A DNA stretch of 64,000 nt from JBHOQS01 sp042408875 (GCA_042408875.1 JBHOQS010000007.1:1-64000), one strand, 5' to 3'; positions 28,277 through 37,168 are shown, counted from the stretch's first letter. Numbers and translations are program-made. The notes: a model not told the origin generated them from the sequence alone.

Positions 28277-28290
28277 AGTAAAGTCAGGAT

Positions 28291-29469
28291 TTGGGAAAGG
28301 ATCCGGCCACGAGTACAAACAGTTCAGCTCCAGCGACCCAGCTCAAACGCACGCCCCTCTATGACACGCATGTTGCCATGGGGGCGCGCATGATCGAATT
28401 CGCCGGCTGGCTCATGCCGGTGCAGTACACGGGGATCATCGCCGAGCACCAGGCGGTGCGCCGGCGCGCGGGCCTGTTCGATCTCTGCCATATGGGCATC
28501 CTGGAGGTGCGCGGGCCGGGCGCGCTACGCTTCCTGGAGCGGGTCACGACGAACGACCCATCCCGCTTGACGATCGGCCGCGCCCAATATTCGCTGTTCT
28601 GCCAGCCGGACGGCGGAGTGATCGATGACCTCATTGTCTACCGTGTGCCGCAGGGGTTCGTCATTGTGGCGAACGCGGCTAACACGGAGACCGACTACCA
28701 GTGGCTGCTGGAGCAGCAGGCTGCGCTCGGCGTGGGTGGTTGTGAAGTGCTTGATCGTTCGGCTGAGCGCGGCAATATCGCCATCCAGGGGCCACGGGCA
28801 CAGCAGGTGCTGCAACAGCTCACGCGGATGGACCTCGAAGCTATCCGGTATTTCCACCATGCGACCGGTGAGGTGGCCGGCATCCCAATGCAGGTATGCC
28901 GCACCGGCTACACCGGCGAGGATGGCTTTGAACTCCTGGCGCCGCGGGACCGGGTCGTCACGCTCTGGCATGCTCTGCTCGACGCGGGCAGAACGGTCGA
29001 GCTGCTCCCGTGCGGGCTGGGTGCGCGCGACACGCTGCGCACGGAGGCAGGCTTGCCCCTCTACGGGCATGAGCTCACGCGAGAGATCAACCCGTATGAG
29101 GCGAACCTGGGCTGGGTGGTGAAGCTCCCTGGGCGGGTGTTCGTGGGCAGCGAGGTGCTGCACCGCATCGAACGCGAGGGCCCGGCACGCCGTATCATCG
29201 GGCTGACCATGCTCGATCGCAGCGGCGTGCCGCGTCCTGGCTATGCGGTGCAGCACGAGGGGCGGGATGTCGGCCGGGTCACCAGCGGGACGTACTCGCC
29301 CACGCTCGATGCTAATATCGCCATGGCGCTGGTGCAGCGTGATGCGGCCGGCGCGGAGACGCTCGACGTGGTGATCCGCGGCCGTCCAGTGCGTGCTGGC
29401 GTGACGCCCCTGCCGTTTTACCGGGGGTCGGTGCGCCTGCCGTCAGCGCGGAGCGCACGGGGTGCGTGA
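28291..29469 (+). CDS. gcvT: Aminomethyltransferase, glycine cleavage T-protein
   Basis: A 392-residue T-protein: TPLYDTHVAMGARMIEFAGW near the start, the folate-domain stretch NIAIQGPRAQQVL, and the RTGYTGEDGFE motif. It transfers the methylene group from lipoylated GcvH to tetrahydrofolate and releases ammonia. The probable start is a TTG at 28291; the conserved fold begins about residue 18, so no later ATG fits. It opens a gcvT-gcvH-gcvPA-gcvPB cluster; the L-protein gene is not in the window. Confidence 0.95.
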   Translation: MGKDPATSTNSSAPATQLKRTPLYDTHVAMGARMIEFAGWLMPVQYTGIIAEHQAVRRRAGLFDLCHMGILEVRGPGALRFLERVTTNDPSRLTIGRAQYSLFCQPDGGVIDDLIVYRVPQGFVIVANAANTETDYQWLLEQQAALGVGGCEVLDRSAERGNIAIQGPRAQQVLQQLTRMDLEAIRYFHHATGEVAGIPMQVCRTGYTGEDGFELLAPRDRVVTLWHALLDAGRTVELLPCGLGARDTLRTEAGLPLYGHELTREINPYEANLGWVVKLPGRVFVGSEVLHRIEREGPARRIIGLTMLDRSGVPRPGYAVQHEGRDVGRVTSGTYSPTLDANIAMALVQRDAAGAETLDVVIRGRPVRAGVTPLPFYRGSVRLPSARSARGA

Positions 29470-29604
29470 GCCGGGCGGTGTCAGGCACGGGAGCGCGGGA
29501 GGGCAGGGAGGCAGAGGATCGCTGTTGGCGCACGAGGCTGGTCACGAACGGCGCGGGAACCACGCGGCTGCCCGACAATCACAGGCAACCACGAAGGAAC
29601 GACC

Positions 29605-29634
29605 AAAGAAGCCACCAGTAAAGAAGCCACCAGT
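29605..29634 (+). repeat. Perfect 15-bp tandem duplication in the gcvH leader
   Basis: AAAGAAGCCACCAGT occurs twice without gap (29605-29619, 29620-29634). The block ends 17 bp before the gcvH start codon and directly before the ribosome-binding site AAGGGAG. It is unrelated in sequence to the 15-bp duplication before gcvT. Confidence 0.9.
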
Positions 29635-29651
29635 ACAAGGGAGCCACACGC

Positions 29652-30050
29652 ATGACGACGAACGTGGTCCCGGAGGGACTTCGCTATACAAAAGAGCATG
29701 AATGGGTTCGTGTCGAGGGCGACCTGGCTGTGGTAGGGATTACCGACTACGCCCAGCGCGAGCTGGGCGACGTGGTGTTCGTCGAGCTACCGCAGGTCGG
29801 CACGCAGGTGCAGCAGATGCAACCATTCGGCGTAGTTGAGTCGGTGAAGGCTGTCTCGGATCTGTACGCCCCGGTGAGCGGGGAGGTGCGCGAGCGCAAT
29901 GATCGCCTGGAGAGCGAACCTGAGCTGGTGAACCGTGATCCGTACGGCGACGGCTGGATGATTAAGGTCGCCCTGCGCGATCCTTCTGAGCTAGAGCGCC
30001 TCATGACCGCGCAGCAGTACCAGGAGTATCTGGATGGACTACGTGCCTAA
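29652..30050 (+). CDS. gcvH: Glycine cleavage H-protein
   Basis: A 132-residue lipoyl-carrier protein. The lipoylated lysine is Lys66 in VVESVKAVSDLYAP. The opening YTKEHEWVRVEGD is typical. It shuttles the aminomethyl group between the P-, T- and L-proteins. AAGGGAG precedes the ATG. The gcvPA start overlaps its end by 17 bp. Confidence 0.96.
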   Translation: MTTNVVPEGLRYTKEHEWVRVEGDLAVVGITDYAQRELGDVVFVELPQVGTQVQQMQPFGVVESVKAVSDLYAPVSGEVRERNDRLESEPELVNRDPYGDGWMIKVALRDPSELERLMTAQQYQEYLDGLRA

Positions 30051-31422
30051 CACTGATCGCGATCGCGCCGAGATGCTGCAGGCGATCGGCGTAGACTCGG
30101 TCGACGCCCTCTTTGAAGAGCTGCTGGCATCTGTCCCTGAGCACCTGCGCCATCCTGAGTTCAACCTGCCTGCCGGCATGTCTGAGCCAGAGGTACGGCG
30201 GCTGCTCACCGCCCTGGCGGCGAAGAACCTCAGCCTCGACCGTTGTCCTTGCTTCCTGGGCGCCGGCGCGTACCGGCACTACTCGCCCAGCGTCGTGAAC
30301 GCGGTGATCTCACGCAATGAGTTCTACACGAGTTACACGCCGTACCAGCCCGAGCTGAGCCAGGGGCTGCTGCAATCGATCTATGAGTACCAGAGCCTGG
30401 TCTGCACCCTTCTGGGCATGGATGTCTCGAACGCCTCGATGTATGATGGCGCGACCGCCCTGGCCGAGGCCGTGCTCATGGCTTGCAACGTGACCGACCG
30501 TGGCACAATCGTCGTGCCGGATGACGTGCCGCCGGAGTGGATCAAGGTGATCCATTCGTATACGGCGGGACAGGGACTGGCGGTGCGGCAGGTGCGCACC
30601 TGGGCGCTCCAGGATGGCATGCTGGTGCGCCGGCACGGGGCGCTATTGGAGGCCCTGGACGCTGATACGGCCTGCGTGGTGGTGCAGAACCCCGGCTACT
30701 TCGGCTGGGTGGCCGATCCAGCCGGGCTGGCCGACGCTGTGCACGCTGCTGGGGCGCTGCTCATCGCAAGCTGTGCCGACCCGGTCGCGCTGGGGCTGCT
30801 AGCCGCGCCTGGCGAGTACGGCGCCGACATTGCCGTGGCCGAGGGGCAGTCGTTAGGGGCCGGGCTCAACTTCGGCGGGCCTCGCGTGGGGCTGTTCGCC
30901 TGCCGCGAGCAGTTCGTGCGGCTCATGCCCGGACGTATCGCCGGGATGACGGTCGATCGTGAGGGCCGCCGCGGCTTCGTGCTCACGTTACAGACCCGCG
31001 AGCAGCACATCCGCCGCGAGCGAGCAACGTCCAACATCTGCACGAACGAGGCGCTCGTTGCTCTGGCGGCAAGCGTATACCTCGCCTCCATGGGGCCGCG
31101 GGGCCTGCGGCGCGTGGCCGAGCTGTGCTACCACAAGGCGCACTACCTGGCCGAGCGGATCGCTCAGGTGCCAGGCTTTGCCCTAGCCTCGACCGAGCCG
31201 TTCTTCCACGAGTTTGTGGTGCGCTGCCCTGCACCGGCTGCCGAGGTGAACCGCCTGCTCTTGCACGAGGGTATTATCGGCGGCTATGACCTGGGCCGCT
31301 ATGCCCCAGAGTTGGCGAGCTACGCACTCTGGTGCGCCACCGAGCTGACCACGCGCGAGGAGATGGATCGCGCTGTCCAGGCGCTGGCGGCCGTGAGCGA
31401 CAGGCTCACGGTGCGTACATAG
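30034..31422 (+). CDS. gcvPA: Glycine dehydrogenase (decarboxylating) subunit 1
   Basis: A 462-residue N-terminal-type subunit of the split P-protein, with the opening YVPNTDRDRAEMLQAIGV, FLGAGAYRHYSPSVV and TSYTPYQPELSQG motifs of this family. With GcvPB it forms a heterotetramer that decarboxylates glycine on PLP. The two-gene form is usual in thermophiles, Firmicutes and Chloroflexota, in contrast to the single 950-residue chain of E. coli. AGGAG lies 7 nt before the ATG, inside the end of gcvH. Confidence 0.95.
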   Translation: MDYVPNTDRDRAEMLQAIGVDSVDALFEELLASVPEHLRHPEFNLPAGMSEPEVRRLLTALAAKNLSLDRCPCFLGAGAYRHYSPSVVNAVISRNEFYTSYTPYQPELSQGLLQSIYEYQSLVCTLLGMDVSNASMYDGATALAEAVLMACNVTDRGTIVVPDDVPPEWIKVIHSYTAGQGLAVRQVRTWALQDGMLVRRHGALLEALDADTACVVVQNPGYFGWVADPAGLADAVHAAGALLIASCADPVALGLLAAPGEYGADIAVAEGQSLGAGLNFGGPRVGLFACREQFVRLMPGRIAGMTVDREGRRGFVLTLQTREQHIRRERATSNICTNEALVALAASVYLASMGPRGLRRVAELCYHKAHYLAERIAQVPGFALASTEPFFHEFVVRCPAPAAEVNRLLLHEGIIGGYDLGRYAPELASYALWCATELTTREEMDRAVQALAAVSDRLTVRT

Positions 31423-31569
31423 CCGTGTTGTTCCGGGTATCACGGCGTATTTTCGGGGGCACACGGATCAGGGCGAGCTGCCTCGGGGTGGCGTGTGAAC
31501 ACCTCCAGGCATAAGACCAGACGAAGACGAGACGTGCAAAAAGAAGAGTGGAAAGAGAAGCGAGCAGCA

Positions 31570-33099
31570 ATGCAGACGACCAGTCCTGTGACGGAAGCCG
31601 TGCAGCGCCCCCGCGTGGGTGAGCCGAACCCGCGGGCGCTGATGGGCGAACCGCTTCTGATCGAGCTTTCCTCGCCCGGGCGGCAGGCGTTCGTGCCGCC
31701 GCCGTGCGATGTGCCGGAGCGCACCATCACGGCCGAACTGCCGGCCAGCGCGTTGCGTCGCGAGCTGAAGCTGCCCGAGGTCGCGGAGATCGACCTCGTG
31801 CGGCACTACGTGCGCCTCTCACAGCGCAACTATGCCATCGATGTGGGTTTCTATCCGCTGGGCTCCTGCACGATGAAGTTCAACCCGAAGGTGCATGAGG
31901 ACGTAGCGCGGCTGCCTGGCTTTGCCGATATCCATCCGTTTCAGCCAGAGGAGACGGTGCAGGGGGCTATCGAGCTGATGTACCTCCTGCAGGAATATCT
32001 GGCCGAGATCACCGGCATGGCTGCGGTGACGCTCCAGCCCGCGGCGGGAGCGCACGGGGAGCTCACCGGCATGCTGCTCATTCGCGCCCACCACCTGGCG
32101 CAGGGCTCGCGACGCACGAAGGTGCTGGTGCCTGACTCGGCCCACGGAACGAACCCGGCCACCGCAGCAATGTGTGGCTACCGCGTGGTCACTGTGCAGT
32201 CGGATGCACGCGGGAACACTGATATTGATAAGCTGCGCGCCGCTCTAGACGACGAGGTGGCGGCGGTGATGATGACCGTGCCCAGCACGCTCGGGCTGTT
32301 CGAGGAGAACATCCTGGCTATCGCCGAGGCGGCGCATGCTGTGGGCGCGCAAGTGTACTGCGATGGCGCTAACATGAACGCCATGCTCGGCCGCCTGAAG
32401 CCCGGTGACCTCGGCATCGATGTCATGCACATCAATTTACATAAAACGTTCAGCACGCCGCACGGTGGGGGAGGGCCCGGAGCAGGCATCGTGGCGGTGA
32501 AGGCGCATCTGGCGCCATACCTGCCAGTGCCGGTGGCCGCCAAACGAGACACGCCTGACGGCCCAGTGTACTACCTGGACTACGACCGGCCGCAGAGTAT
32601 TGGCAAGGTGCTGTCGCTCTACGGCAACTTCGGCATCCTCGTGCGCGCCTTCGCGTACATCCGCAGCCTGGGCAAGGAAGGCCTGCGCGCGGCGTCAGGC
32701 AACGCAGTGCTGAATGCGAACTATCTGCTGCAGCGGCTGCGCGGGACGTATGAGGTAGCGTACGACCGCCGCTGTATGCACGAGTTCGTGCTGACTGGCC
32801 GGCGCTTCAAGCACCAGTACGGCGTGCGCACGCTCGATCTGGCCAAGCGGCTGATCGACTACGGCTTCCATCCGCCCACCGTGTATTTTCCGCTGATCGT
32901 CGAAGAAGCGCTGATGGTTGAGCCCACCGAGACTGAGAGCCGCGAGACGCTCGACGCCTTCGCCGATGCACTCCTGGCCGTGGCGCACGAGGCGGAGACC
33001 GACCCAGAGCTCGTGCGCCACGCACCGTATACCACGCCTGTCCGCCGCCTGGACGAGGCGCTGGCAGCGCGCCGGCCGAACCTGCGCTGGAAGGTATAG
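31570..33099 (+). CDS. gcvPB: Glycine dehydrogenase (decarboxylating) subunit 2
   Basis: The C-terminal-type P-protein subunit, about 509 residues from ATG 31570. The PLP lysine is Lys292 in INLHKTFSTPHGGGGPG. Other family stretches are YPLGSCTMKFNPK and PAAGAHGELTG. A GTG at 31495 is also in frame and would add 25 very basic residues unlike the family, so I prefer the ATG. It completes the glycine cleavage cluster. Confidence 0.94.
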   Translation: MQTTSPVTEAVQRPRVGEPNPRALMGEPLLIELSSPGRQAFVPPPCDVPERTITAELPASALRRELKLPEVAEIDLVRHYVRLSQRNYAIDVGFYPLGSCTMKFNPKVHEDVARLPGFADIHPFQPEETVQGAIELMYLLQEYLAEITGMAAVTLQPAAGAHGELTGMLLIRAHHLAQGSRRTKVLVPDSAHGTNPATAAMCGYRVVTVQSDARGNTDIDKLRAALDDEVAAVMMTVPSTLGLFEENILAIAEAAHAVGAQVYCDGANMNAMLGRLKPGDLGIDVMHINLHKTFSTPHGGGGPGAGIVAVKAHLAPYLPVPVAAKRDTPDGPVYYLDYDRPQSIGKVLSLYGNFGILVRAFAYIRSLGKEGLRAASGNAVLNANYLLQRLRGTYEVAYDRRCMHEFVLTGRRFKHQYGVRTLDLAKRLIDYGFHPPTVYFPLIVEEALMVEPTETESRETLDAFADALLAVAHEAETDPELVRHAPYTTPVRRLDEALAARRPNLRWKV

Positions 33100-33106
33100 C
33101 GCTCTG

Positions 33107-33136
33107 AGTAGCTCTATGAGTACGAGTAGCTCTATG
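33107..33136 (+). repeat. 18-bp-period duplication that copies a start codon
   Basis: AGTAGCTCTATG occurs at 33107-33118 and 33125-33136. Because the period is 18 bp, both ATGs are in the same frame and either could start the Uma2-type gene. The upstream copy adds MSTSSS. No clear ribosome-binding site distinguishes them. Confidence 0.85.
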
Positions 33137-33733
33137 GCCACAGTGGTCGAGACCGTGCCGATGGTCCGGCCGGCTGATGATGTGCCCGGCCCGCCGCAGG
33201 GGCAGTGGACCTATGCGGAGTACGCGGCGCTGCCGGACGATGGCCGGCGCTATGAGATCATCGATGGAGTACTGTACGTGGCACCATCACCGCGCCGGGC
33301 GCACCAGGCAGCAAATCGCTGGTTCGTTTACTACCTTATAGAACATGTGCAACGTGCAGGCCTTGGTGAGGTCTTCGGCGCGCCATTCGATGTTGAACTC
33401 TCACCAAATACTGTGGTGCAGCCCGACGTGGTCGTGGTGCTGCGAGAGCACGCCAGCATCATCACCGACACGCACATCGTCGGTGCTCCAGACCTGGTGG
33501 TCGAGGTCGCCTTGCCGGGCAGTGTGGGATACGACCGGCGCCTCAAGCAGGACGCCTACGCCCGCGCCGGCGTGCGCGAGTACTGGTATGCCGATCCGGC
33601 AGCCAGGACCATCGAGGTGCTGGTGCTGGAAGGCGATCGGTACAGCTCTGCCGGCGTGTTTGTAGGCCGGTCAAGGCTCTCCTCGCAGGTGCTGCCGGAC
33701 TTTCCCGTGCGCGTCGAGCAGTTCTTCGTCTGA
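33134..33733 (+). CDS. Uma2-family (DUF820) restriction-endonuclease-like protein
   Basis: About 199 residues. The Uma2 fold is indicated by WTYAEYAALPDDGRRYEIIDG near the N-terminus, VVQPDVVVVL with its catalytic Asp, APDLVVEVALPGS with the Glu, and YDRRLKQDAYARAGVREYW with the Lys. These are the PD-(D/E)XK positions. The families are abundant in Chloroflexota and cyanobacteria with no proven role. The start is either 33134 or 33116 (duplicated ATG). It stands alone behind gcvPB. Confidence 0.85.
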   Translation: MATVVETVPMVRPADDVPGPPQGQWTYAEYAALPDDGRRYEIIDGVLYVAPSPRRAHQAANRWFVYYLIEHVQRAGLGEVFGAPFDVELSPNTVVQPDVVVVLREHASIITDTHIVGAPDLVVEVALPGSVGYDRRLKQDAYARAGVREYWYADPAARTIEVLVLEGDRYSSAGVFVGRSRLSSQVLPDFPVRVEQFFV

Positions 33734-33920
33734 GGGTGTGGCGCGGGCGGGGCACGAGAGCCGGGGAGAGCCAGGACTCTTTTTCCCTCTCAATCCTTCT
33801 CCCCATCGTCCCCATCTCCCAGCAGTCATTCTCGTCATCCCCACGTGATGCTTTCTAGAACATACCTTAAGTAAAGCATCTGCCGACGTTGCGGTGCCCA
33901 GGACCGCCAGGCAATGTGGC

Positions 33921-33935
33921 GTGACATAATGTCAC
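33921..33935. promoter_or_regulatory. 15-bp palindrome upstream of the HD-GYP gene
   Basis: GTGACAT-A-ATGTCAC is a perfect 7-bp inverted repeat about a single base, 65 bp before the HD-GYP start. It has the look of a dimeric repressor or CRP/FNR-type site, and CATAAT inside it could serve as a -10 element. The remainder of the gap 33734-33999 shows no gene. Confidence 0.5.
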
Positions 33936-33999
33936 GGACCGGCGCGCCTTCAGGAATCAGCGCGCGCTGCCGATTATCCGGGAGGAGGGGGTATGTCCA

Positions 34000-35193
34000 G
34001 TGGTCAGTGATGCTGGGGGAGAGCGGAAGCGCGCGCGGCGAGAGAACCGTTTTCTCGGCCGCTTCTCAGAATGGATTGCCGCGTCTCCAGACGATATGCT
34101 TCCCGACGATGGGACTGCTGGGCTACCGGGTGGGGGCGAGGAGCTCAGGACCGGCACAGATGACGCAGTAGCCCGCCCCGGATTTCTCGAGCATGTGCAG
34201 GCGGAGGTGGGCCCGAGCGACGACCTGGCCGCGGACTTCCTGCCGATGCCGCTGCGCGGCACGGACCTCAGCAGCCTGCTCCGCTGCGATATCTACCTGC
34301 GCGTGCAGGGCCAGTTCGTGCTCTATCGCAGCCGGAACCAGCCGTTCACGGTCGAAGCGCGCCAGCGCCTCGCCCAGTTGCAGACGCCGGTGGTCTACCT
34401 GCGCGTGGATGACGTGGCCAACCTGCTTGACCAGACGGCCGCGCATCTCGACGAACTGATCTCGCGACAGCAGCTTCCTGAGGCTGAACAGGTGGCCCGC
34501 TCGTATGCCGCAGCGGTGCACGTGGTGCAGGCCGCCTGGGGATCACCAACGTTCCTTATGTCCGGCACCGCGCTGGAGCGCAGCGCAGGCCGCATCGTCT
34601 TCCTCCTCGAGCGCTCGCCCAGGCTCTTGCTTGACTTCATTACCCAGATGCCACCGCGGTTTGCCGATGCGAGCCACAGCGTCAACGTGGCCGTCTACGC
34701 GGCGGCGCTGGGCATCCGGCTGGGCCTGCCTACTGCTGAGCTGGAGGCCATCGCCCTGGGGGCGCTGCTACACGACATCGGGAAAGCGCCTTGGGCGGTG
34801 AAACGCTTCCTCCCAGCCGAGATCACCACACCCTCCGAGCGAACATCGTGGATCACACGCCAGCATCCTCTGTGGGGCGCCACGGCACTCCAAGAGATGG
34901 GAACAGCGTGGAGCGAGACGGTCCGCCGGATCGTGCGCGAGCACCAGGAACGTTACGACGGCAGTGGCTACCCGGAAGGCAAAGGTGGCAGTGACCTGCT
35001 GCTGGCGAGCCAGATCGTGGCCCTGGCCGACGTGTACGACGCGCTGACGACGACGATGCCCTACCGCCAGGCACTGCGCCCCTTCGAGGCGCTCCGCCTA
35101 ATCCTGGGCGAGATGCGCAGCTACTTCCATCCGTCGCTGGTGCCGCAGTTCGTGTATCTGTTCCTACCGCAGCGCGCTGCGCAGCGCGCCTGA
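34000..35193 (+). CDS. HD-GYP domain protein, probable cyclic-di-GMP phosphodiesterase
   Basis: A 397-residue protein. The N-terminal 180 residues are helical and not a known receiver. The HD-GYP domain carries HDIGK at residues 258-262 and REHQERYDGSGYPEG near residues 310-325, followed by ASQIVALADVYDALTT. All metal ligands appear intact, so hydrolysis of cyclic di-GMP is likely. No membrane segment is seen. The GTG start has a strong GGAGGAGG 9 nt upstream. Confidence 0.88.
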   Translation: MVSDAGGERKRARRENRFLGRFSEWIAASPDDMLPDDGTAGLPGGGEELRTGTDDAVARPGFLEHVQAEVGPSDDLAADFLPMPLRGTDLSSLLRCDIYLRVQGQFVLYRSRNQPFTVEARQRLAQLQTPVVYLRVDDVANLLDQTAAHLDELISRQQLPEAEQVARSYAAAVHVVQAAWGSPTFLMSGTALERSAGRIVFLLERSPRLLLDFITQMPPRFADASHSVNVAVYAAALGIRLGLPTAELEAIALGALLHDIGKAPWAVKRFLPAEITTPSERTSWITRQHPLWGATALQEMGTAWSETVRRIVREHQERYDGSGYPEGKGGSDLLLASQIVALADVYDALTTTMPYRQALRPFEALRLILGEMRSYFHPSLVPQFVYLFLPQRAAQRA

Positions 35194-35323
35194 GCGCCTC
35201 AGCACGACATCCGCGTACTCCGCTACCCGCGGCGCTTCGGTCGCATGCCCCACACGCCTGAGCCGTCCGCGAGGCAGATTCGTTGCAGAGAATGCCAGGC
35301 GAAGCCCGCATCCCTTCGGTGCA

Positions 35324-35367
35324 CTGTCGCTGGAGCGACAGCGCGATACTTACGTCGATACTTACGT
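35324..35367 (+). repeat. Hairpin and 12-bp tandem duplication upstream of the recombinase
   Basis: CTGTCGCT-GG-AGCGACAG (35324-35341) is a perfect 8-bp inverted repeat. Directly after it, CGATACTTACGT occurs twice without gap (35344-35355, 35356-35367). The block ends 55 bp before the recombinase gene. The hairpin may end the HD-GYP transcript but lacks a T-run. Confidence 0.75.
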
Positions 35368-35422
35368 CAAGTATTTTCGTCAAAGTGGATCCAAGAACTC
35401 AAAGTGGCAGGAGCACTGTCCT

Positions 35423-36484
35423 ATGGCTGGTGCAGCGCATGGTATGCCGTCCGAGCCACAGGCGCAGCCGCTGGTGCATGCCATCGGGCCCGCGCTGACC
35501 ATCGCCGCCGCGCGCCAGGAGTATCTGGATAGCCTGGCCGAGCGTAACCGCACCCATGCCACATCGGCGACATACGCCTACGCCATCGACCGCTTTCTGG
35601 CGTTCCTCCACCGCGGCGAGCCGGGCCTCGCCCCACTCGATGGCGAGGCGCCGTTGTGCTCCGTCACCGACGAGCACGTGCGGCGCTTCGCCAGGCACAT
35701 GTACCGCGCCCGGCTCGCCGCGGTCACACGCAAGACGTACCTCGTCGTGCTGCGCAACTGGTTCCGCCATCTGCGCGCCCGCGGCTACGCCTGCCCGAAC
35801 CCCGACGCCATCGAGCTGCCCGACACACCCGAACGGCTGCCCCAGCCGGACGAGCGGCTGGAGCGTGTGTTCGCCGTCACGCCTGAGGCGCGCACCGAGG
35901 TCCAGCGGCTGATCAACCTGCGCGATCGCGCCATCCTGGAGACCCTCTTCAGCACGCAGCTGCGTGTCAGCGAGCTCATCGCGCTTGACCGCACCAGCAT
36001 CGACTGGGAGCGGGGCCAGGCGATTGTACGGGGCAAAGGGCGCAAAGTACGGGCCGTCTTTTTCTCGGAGCGAGCTATCGCCGCGCTCAACGCCTACCTG
36101 GACGCCCGGCAGGACGACTACGAGCCGCTGTTCATCCACCACGACAGGGCCCACCGCGCCCGGCCATCAGATCATCGTGGCGAGAGCATGCGCCTGACCC
36201 GCCAGAGCGTCGAGGCGATCGTGCGCAAGTACGCCCGGCTCGCCGGCGTGCAAGCCACGCCGCATAGCTTTCGCCACTATGGCGCCACACAGCTCTTGCG
36301 CAACGGCGCCGATATCCGCACCGTCCAGGAACTGCTCGGGCACGCGTCGGTCTCGACGACGCAGATCTACACCCATGTAGCCCCGCGCCGGCTGGAGCAC
36401 GAGTGGCGGCGCTTCCACCCGGCCAACGAGCCGAAGCAGGAGGAAGAACGCGAGCATGGTGCTGAGCGATCGCACGATCCGTGA
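35423..36484 (+). CDS. Tyrosine recombinase (XerC/D-like integrase)
   Basis: 353 residues. The N-terminal SAM-like domain (ARQEYLDSLAERNRTHATSA) precedes the catalytic domain. Catalytic residues are visible: Arg181 in TQLRVSEL, Lys in GKGRKVRAV, His281/Arg284 in HSFRH, the second His in LLGHASVSTTQ and nucleophile Tyr316 in IYTHV. It cuts and rejoins DNA. Its 3' end overlaps dcd by 29 bp and no phage, excisionase or att duplication is visible, so a resident Xer-type role is as likely as a mobile one. Confidence 0.88.
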   Translation: MAGAAHGMPSEPQAQPLVHAIGPALTIAAARQEYLDSLAERNRTHATSATYAYAIDRFLAFLHRGEPGLAPLDGEAPLCSVTDEHVRRFARHMYRARLAAVTRKTYLVVLRNWFRHLRARGYACPNPDAIELPDTPERLPQPDERLERVFAVTPEARTEVQRLINLRDRAILETLFSTQLRVSELIALDRTSIDWERGQAIVRGKGRKVRAVFFSERAIAALNAYLDARQDDYEPLFIHHDRAHRARPSDHRGESMRLTRQSVEAIVRKYARLAGVQATPHSFRHYGATQLLRNGADIRTVQELLGHASVSTTQIYTHVAPRRLEHEWRRFHPANEPKQEEEREHGAERSHDP

Positions 36485-37040
36485 GTACATCGAGGCCGGC
36501 AAGATCATCATCGAGCCGTACGAGCCCTCTTTCGTGCAGCCGTCGAGCGTCGATCTGCGGCTGGATCGCTACTTCCGTGTCTTCCGCAATAACCGGCACC
36601 CATACATCGACGTGCGGCGGAACCAGGACGACCTCACGGAACTGGTCGAGGTGCCCGATGATGAACCGTTCATGCTGCACCCTGGCGAGTTCGTGCTGGG
36701 GAGCACGCTCGAATGGGTACAGTTGCCGGACGACCTGGTCGGCCGCCTGGAGGGCAAGAGCTCGCTTGGGCGGCTGGGCCTGCTGATCCATTCTACTGCG
36801 GGCTACGTAGACCCCGGCTTCCGAGGTCACCTGACTCTGGAGCTCTCCAACGTGGCAACGCTGCCGATCACCCTCTACCCCGGTATGAAGATCGGCCAGA
36901 TTTCGTTTATTATGTTAACTACTCCGGCGCAGCACCCCTACGGCAGCGCCGCGACTGGCAGCAAGTACCAGGGGCAGCGCGGGCCGACCCCCAGCCGGTA
37001 CTATCTGAACTTCGGCTCTATGCCGCGCGATGAGGCGTAG
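36456..37040 (+). CDS. dcd: dCTP deaminase
   Basis: A 194-residue trimeric dUTPase-fold enzyme. The family stretches SVDLRLDRYFRVFRN, EGKSSLGRLGL, and HSTAGYVDPGFRGHLTLEL with the catalytic Glu are present, as is the nucleotide-binding tail (SKYQGQRGPTPS). It converts dCTP to dUTP, feeding dTMP synthesis. AGGAGGAAG precedes the ATG inside the end of the recombinase gene. It pairs functionally with nrdJ and dgt as dNTP-pool genes in this window. Confidence 0.95.
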   Translation: MVLSDRTIREYIEAGKIIIEPYEPSFVQPSSVDLRLDRYFRVFRNNRHPYIDVRRNQDDLTELVEVPDDEPFMLHPGEFVLGSTLEWVQLPDDLVGRLEGKSSLGRLGLLIHSTAGYVDPGFRGHLTLELSNVATLPITLYPGMKIGQISFIMLTTPAQHPYGSAATGSKYQGQRGPTPSRYYLNFGSMPRDEA

Positions 37041-37043
37041 TAA

Positions 37044-37070
37044 GGGCTGGTTTCAAACCAGCCCCTACCG
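37044..37070. repeat. REP-like element
   Basis: GGGCTGG-TTTCAAA-CCAGCCC is a stem-loop followed by CTACCG. The tail CCCCTACCG also follows a hairpin at 59802-59822, suggesting members of one dispersed noncoding family. It lies just behind dcd. Confidence 0.55.
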
Positions 37071-37095
37071 CTGGTTTCCAGCCGTTGGCCCTTAA

Positions 37096-37113
37096 GATCG
37101 ACTAGATCGACTA
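37096..37113. repeat. 9-bp tandem duplication
   Basis: GATCGACTA occurs twice without gap (37096-37104, 37105-37113), followed by a partial third copy GATAGAC. It sits between the convergent dcd and nrdJ genes, beyond the terminator. Confidence 0.7.
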
Positions 37114-37123
37114 GATAGACCAA

Positions 37124-37168
37124 AGAAAAAACCCGGACGGCAGTGCGTTTCTGCACCTGCCGCCCGGG
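37124..37168 (-). terminator. Rho-independent terminator of nrdJ
   Basis: The arms CTGCCGCCCGGG and CCCGGACGGCAG (plus-strand 37157-37168 and 37132-37143) form a GC-rich stem with one mismatch. On the minus strand it is followed by a T-run (plus-strand AAGAAAAAA at 37123-37131). It lies 28 bp past the nrdJ stop. Confidence 0.8.

Noticed and set aside
33760..33790. Possible terminator with a T5 run behind the Uma2-type gene
   Set aside because: The stem before the T-run is only about 4 bp, too weak to call.
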